64,000 bases of DNA, from positions 124,001 through 188,000 of the forward strand of contig NZ_JABKKJ010000003.1 of assembly GCF_013166515.1 (NCBI RefSeq). The letters are read 5' to 3'. This DNA comes from Xylanibacter caecicola (lineage in GTDB: Bacteria > Bacteroidota > Bacteroidia > Bacteroidales > Bacteroidaceae). A model generated the notes under the pieces. That model did no database searches. It was not told the DNA's origin and saw only the letters and a list, made by a program, of their open reading frames with translations. Both the position numbers and the translations under genes were made by a program. Shown here piece after piece: positions 61,116-64,000 of the stretch; within the stretch, counting starts at the first letter, position 1; every line of letters begins with the position of its first letter.

Positions 61116-64000
61116 TCATTGCCTGTGTTGCACAGATGCCACGCCGCCTTTTTCCTTTATATATCCAATCAGTTTTCGGAACACAAGATCCTTTTCAAGG
61201 GTCTGTATGTTTCCTGTCATTATCATTTGTCTGCGCGCCCGCGTCATGGCGACATTCAGTTTCCGGTCTATTGTAAAGCCGTTTTCGCTGAAGCTGTTGC
61301 CCGTAAGGAATTCAAGTTGGTAACGGTTCTGTATCGTAAACGAGTATATTATCACCTCACGTTGACTGCCCTGATATCTTTCAACGGTGTCAATGGAAAT
61401 CCTCTCAAGGTCGGGTATACCAAGTTTTTCTATCTCCCGTCGTATGGTGGCTATCTGATTTCTGTACGGTACGATTATCCCGACAGTCCGCGATGCGTCA
61501 AAACCTTCACCGTAATATCCGTATATGCGGCGCACAACGTCCGCCACAATTTCCGCCTCGGCAGTGTTCACCTTGTCGGAGATGTCCGGATGCTTGCATT
61601 CTGGCGACGGTATGAATACCATTCTGTGCCGTTTCAGCATCCTGTCCAAACCGTCGTCGGCTCCGTCTGTGGTGTAGTTCAGACTTTTTTCCTGCTGATG
61701 AGGCAGCGGGACGGGAGTAAGATGTTCCGTGCCGTAGAACATGCGGCAGGGAAAGTCCGCTATGTCCGGGTGCATTCTGCCATGCCTGTTCAGTACTCCC
61801 GTAAAATCCTCGCGACTGTTGGCACGCTCTATGTTTATCAATCTCTCGAAAAGAGAGTTGCGACAGTTGTATAGTCCTATGGCGTGCAGCGCCTCGCTGT
61901 CCACCGCCGACGCCTTTTCGTCCTGTTGCACCACTGCCGGCAACTGCTTGTGGTCGCCAATCATGATAAACCGGTCTATGCAACAGCGCGTGCTGCCGTC
62001 GGTATTTTTAATGTGCGCGGCAAGCAGTCCGATGATGTTCGGTTCGAGTATTTGCGACGCTTCGTCTATCACAGCGAGAGAGAAATGCTTTATTTTGAAG
62101 AAGTACGACTTCGACATCAGCATCGATGTGGTACATGTTATGATGCGTACCGCAGCTGTCTTGGCACGTATCACATCAAGGCGCGGATTCTTTTCCACGA
62201 CATTCTCCATGAGACGGTGCCTGAATCTCTTGTCACAACTGTACTTTCCACCAAGTCTCAGATACTCCATTCCTGCATCTTCCAGCATGCTGCAAATCTC
62301 GTCCACCGCCCTGTTGGTATATGCCATCAGCAGTATCGAGGGCTGTGCGCCGCCGTCTGCCAGTTCTTCTTCCACGATATACCGCAGCGCCATTGATGTC
62401 TTTCCCGTTCCCGGAGGACCGATGAGCAGAAAGTAGTCGCGTGCCTGTTTTGCGCGCAACAGTATGTCGTCGTATGTCGGGTTGTAGCTGCGCGACAGCC
62501 TTATGCCCGTGTCTCTCCTCGGTGCCCGGTGTGCAAGCAGCAGTTCCTTTCGTTCCGCCGGTGCGGTGATGAATTCGTGCAGCCCGCGTATGGCACTGTT
62601 CACCGATGCGTCGGATACGGCATGTTCCACCGCAATTGCCCGTTTCCCGTCCTTGCATCCTGTGCGCTGCACATCGCCGAGGAAGTTGCTGTTGCGCTGT
62701 CCGTCCGTAAGTGCCACGACAATCTCTTCCGAACCAATCTCGGCAATGCTTCCCTTGTAGAGAATGTTCTCCCTCACATCCGGTGTTCTTTCCTTGTCAT
62801 ACGAGTATAGCAGAACCATGTCGCCCGGTCTGAAGTTCGGCAGAAAGTCATTCTCCCTTTGCGGCACGCCCAGCGTTATGATGTCGAACCCGCCGTCGGG
62901 GTCGCTTTTCTCCTTTCCCGTCAGTGTCAGTTCCGTGTACATGTTTCCGCTGTCCTGTTTCTCCTCGGGCGTCATGTTCCAGAAGTCGGCGGCACATCCC
63001 GTCACCCCTTCCTGCGCTCCCAACTTGCACACACGCTGCTCTCGGTAAACGAAAGTCATCATACGGCAGAAATACTCACGCTCGGTTCCCGTCATGGCAT
63101 GCAGCGGTTCAGTCACTGCTGCCGTCTGCGGATAAATGTACCGGTGGTAGAATGTAGATGTGTCGTGTGTCGTGTTAAGCGTTTCCGGCGTGATGCTGTC
63201 TATCACGCCGGCGAACCCTTCCGATGCAATCCTCAGCTCGTTGGCAACGATTAGGTTTCTTGTCTTTATTGCTTCGAGAAACAGCCGGCGGTAAAATGCA
63301 ACGGCAAGCAGCCCGTCTGTCGGAGGATACTTTGAGTAGAGCAACCGTATGTCCGTGGCGCTGCTGCTCAGTTTGAAGTTGTATCTCAGCACACCATAGT
63401 ATAACAGCAGCTGCACATAGTGGCTTTCCGTCTGCATGCTTCCGAAGGCATTGGCACATCCGCGCTCTATGTTCATGTTGCGTCCCGACTTCTGCTCCAC
63501 CAGCAGGCGCATGTCCGTTGTCATGAGGTCTATGCGCCCCTGTATGCCAAGCTGCTCGCATACGAACGACGGTTCCACTGCCGCCAGTCCCATGTCGTAG
63601 TCGCTTGCCAGCATGTCTGCCGTCTTCATTATGTTTTCCGTCTGTACAACGGCGTCTTCTTTGAATTTCTTCCCGTTAAAATCCGTGCACGAGCAGTATT
63701 CCGTCGCCTTCTCCCTGAAATTCTTGCGCAGCGTGTCGGCAAGTGTATATCCGTTCCGTCTGCTCACAATGTCGTCTAAAGCGTCGCCTGCAAAGTTTCC
63801 CAACAGTGTGGCGTAAGTGTTTGCCCTCGGTCGCATGCGGTTTACGGTGTATGCCAGCGAATGATGCCCGTGGTCCTTGAAACATGCCGCTATGCTGCTT
63901 ATGTCTGTCAGAAAGTCCGGTTCCAGCACCACCACCTGCGGTGTCACCGTGCCGCCTTCTACGTTACAGTCGAGCAGATTGAGCTGTGTCCCGTCGTGTA
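61116..64000 (-). CDS. Dna2/Cas4-like nuclease fused to a superfamily 1 helicase, 5' part beyond window
   Basis: The reading frame is open to the window edge (about 961 codons shown), so the start is outside; a GTG at 63947 is internal. The N-terminal third holds a PD-(D/E)xK nuclease core: GRIDLMTTDMRLLVEQKSG (Asp...Glu-x-Lys) followed by HYVQLLLYYGVLRYN, the Q-x3-Y motif of RecB/Cas4/Dna2 nucleases. The C-terminal half is a UvrD/Upf1-like helicase: Walker A GPPGTGKTSM, motif II VIDEASQI, motif III GDHKQLPAVV, motif V VERYQGSQREVIIYSF and motif VI LNVAMTRARRQM. The fusion matches Dna2-type enzymes of Bacteroidetes, probably acting in DNA end processing or repair. It stands alone in the part visible. 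Confidence 0.85.
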   Translation of the reverse strand, partial: HDGTQLNLLDCNVEGGTVTPQVVVLEPDFLTDISSIAACFKDHGHHSLAYTVNRMRPRANTYATLLGNFAGDALDDIVSRRNGYTLADTLRKNFREKATEYCSCTDFNGKKFKEDAVVQTENIMKTADMLASDYDMGLAAVEPSFVCEQLGIQGRIDLMTTDMRLLVEQKSGRNMNIERGCANAFGSMQTESHYVQLLLYYGVLRYNFKLSSSATDIRLLYSKYPPTDGLLAVAFYRRLFLEAIKTRNLIVANELRIASEGFAGVIDSITPETLNTTHDTSTFYHRYIYPQTAAVTEPLHAMTGTEREYFCRMMTFVYREQRVCKLGAQEGVTGCAADFWNMTPEEKQDSGNMYTELTLTGKEKSDPDGGFDIITLGVPQRENDFLPNFRPGDMVLLYSYDKERTPDVRENILYKGSIAEIGSEEIVVALTDGQRNSNFLGDVQRTGCKDGKRAIAVEHAVSDASVNSAIRGLHEFITAPAERKELLLAHRAPRRDTGIRLSRSYNPTYDDILLRAKQARDYFLLIGPPGTGKTSMALRYIVEEELADGGAQPSILLMAYTNRAVDEICSMLEDAGMEYLRLGGKYSCDKRFRHRLMENVVEKNPRLDVIRAKTAAVRIITCTTSMLMSKSYFFKIKHFSLAVIDEASQILEPNIIGLLAAHIKNTDGSTRCCIDRFIMIGDHKQLPAVVQQDEKASAVDSEALHAIGLYNCRNSLFERLINIERANSREDFTGVLNRHGRMHPDIADFPCRMFYGTEHLTPVPLPHQQEKSLNYTTDGADDGLDRMLKRHRMVFIPSPECKHPDISDKVNTAEAEIVADVVRRIYGYYGEGFDASRTVGIIVPYRNQIATIRREIEKLGIPDLERISIDTVERYQGSQREVIIYSFTIQNRYQLEFLTGNSFSENGFTIDRKLNVAMTRARRQMIMTGNIQTLEKDLVFRKLIGYIKEKGGVASVQHRQ

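Overview
The window is a contiguous chromosomal segment of a Bacteroidales bacterium, most like Prevotella or a close relative. The evidence is a SusC/RagA receptor, BACON and choice-of-anchor J domains, Bacteroidetes-type promoters (-7 TAnnTTTG with -33 TTG), the near absence of Shine-Dalgarno sequences, and the order xerC - raiA - four tRNAs - tuf - tRNA-Trp - secE - nusG - rplKAJL - rpoBC. I see no prophage, insertion sequence, transposase or CRISPR array.

Layout. 1-2334: a SusC-like outer-membrane receptor, cut by the window edge. 2654-8188 (minus): SRPBCC protein, pyrE, recX, prmC, an Arc-like regulator, a membrane protein, an SPFH protein and dinD. 8921-16628 (plus): a secreted multidomain adhesin-like protein, purB, an RluB-type pseudouridine synthase with an Arg/Gly/Tyr-rich tail, and asnS. 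16968-20715 (minus): cvfB, a LolD-type ATPase and a cation/proton antiporter. 20921-24761 (plus): asd, fabI and a GNAT-like protein. 24762-26094: a repeat-dense island around tRNA-Leu. 26095-33877: a TonB receptor with a DUF362 partner, a gamma-carbonic anhydrase, a four-helix-bundle protein, mdh and an M24 aminopeptidase. 34535-44500 (plus): a nine-gene Ser/Thr phospho-signalling operon. 44858-59617 (plus): rpsU, xerC, raiA, five tRNAs, tuf and the secE-to-rpoC operon. 59718-64000 (minus): an NlpE-like lipoprotein and a Dna2-like nuclease-helicase, cut by the window edge.

Two things stand out. The first is the operon at 34535-44500: two Hanks kinases, two PP2C phosphatases, three FHA proteins (one fused across the membrane to a trypsin-like protease), a periplasmic protein of unknown fold and a BACON-like protein. 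Most members carry one membrane helix, so the set looks built to link cytoplasmic Thr phosphorylation to the periplasm. Its predicted promoter has a perfect 17-bp palindrome between the -33 and -7 boxes.

The second is the non-coding DNA. Four tandem arrays at separate sites all have an exact 22-bp period, three of them with a clearly palindromic core although the sequences differ. Two of the arrays share conserved flanks and differ inside, like a composite MITE. Purine-rich GGAGATA/pyrimidine-rich hairpins sit at gene 3' ends and carry a conserved small hairpin, usually with a GNRA-type loop. Two further hairpin families (one with compensatory changes) are dispersed among them.
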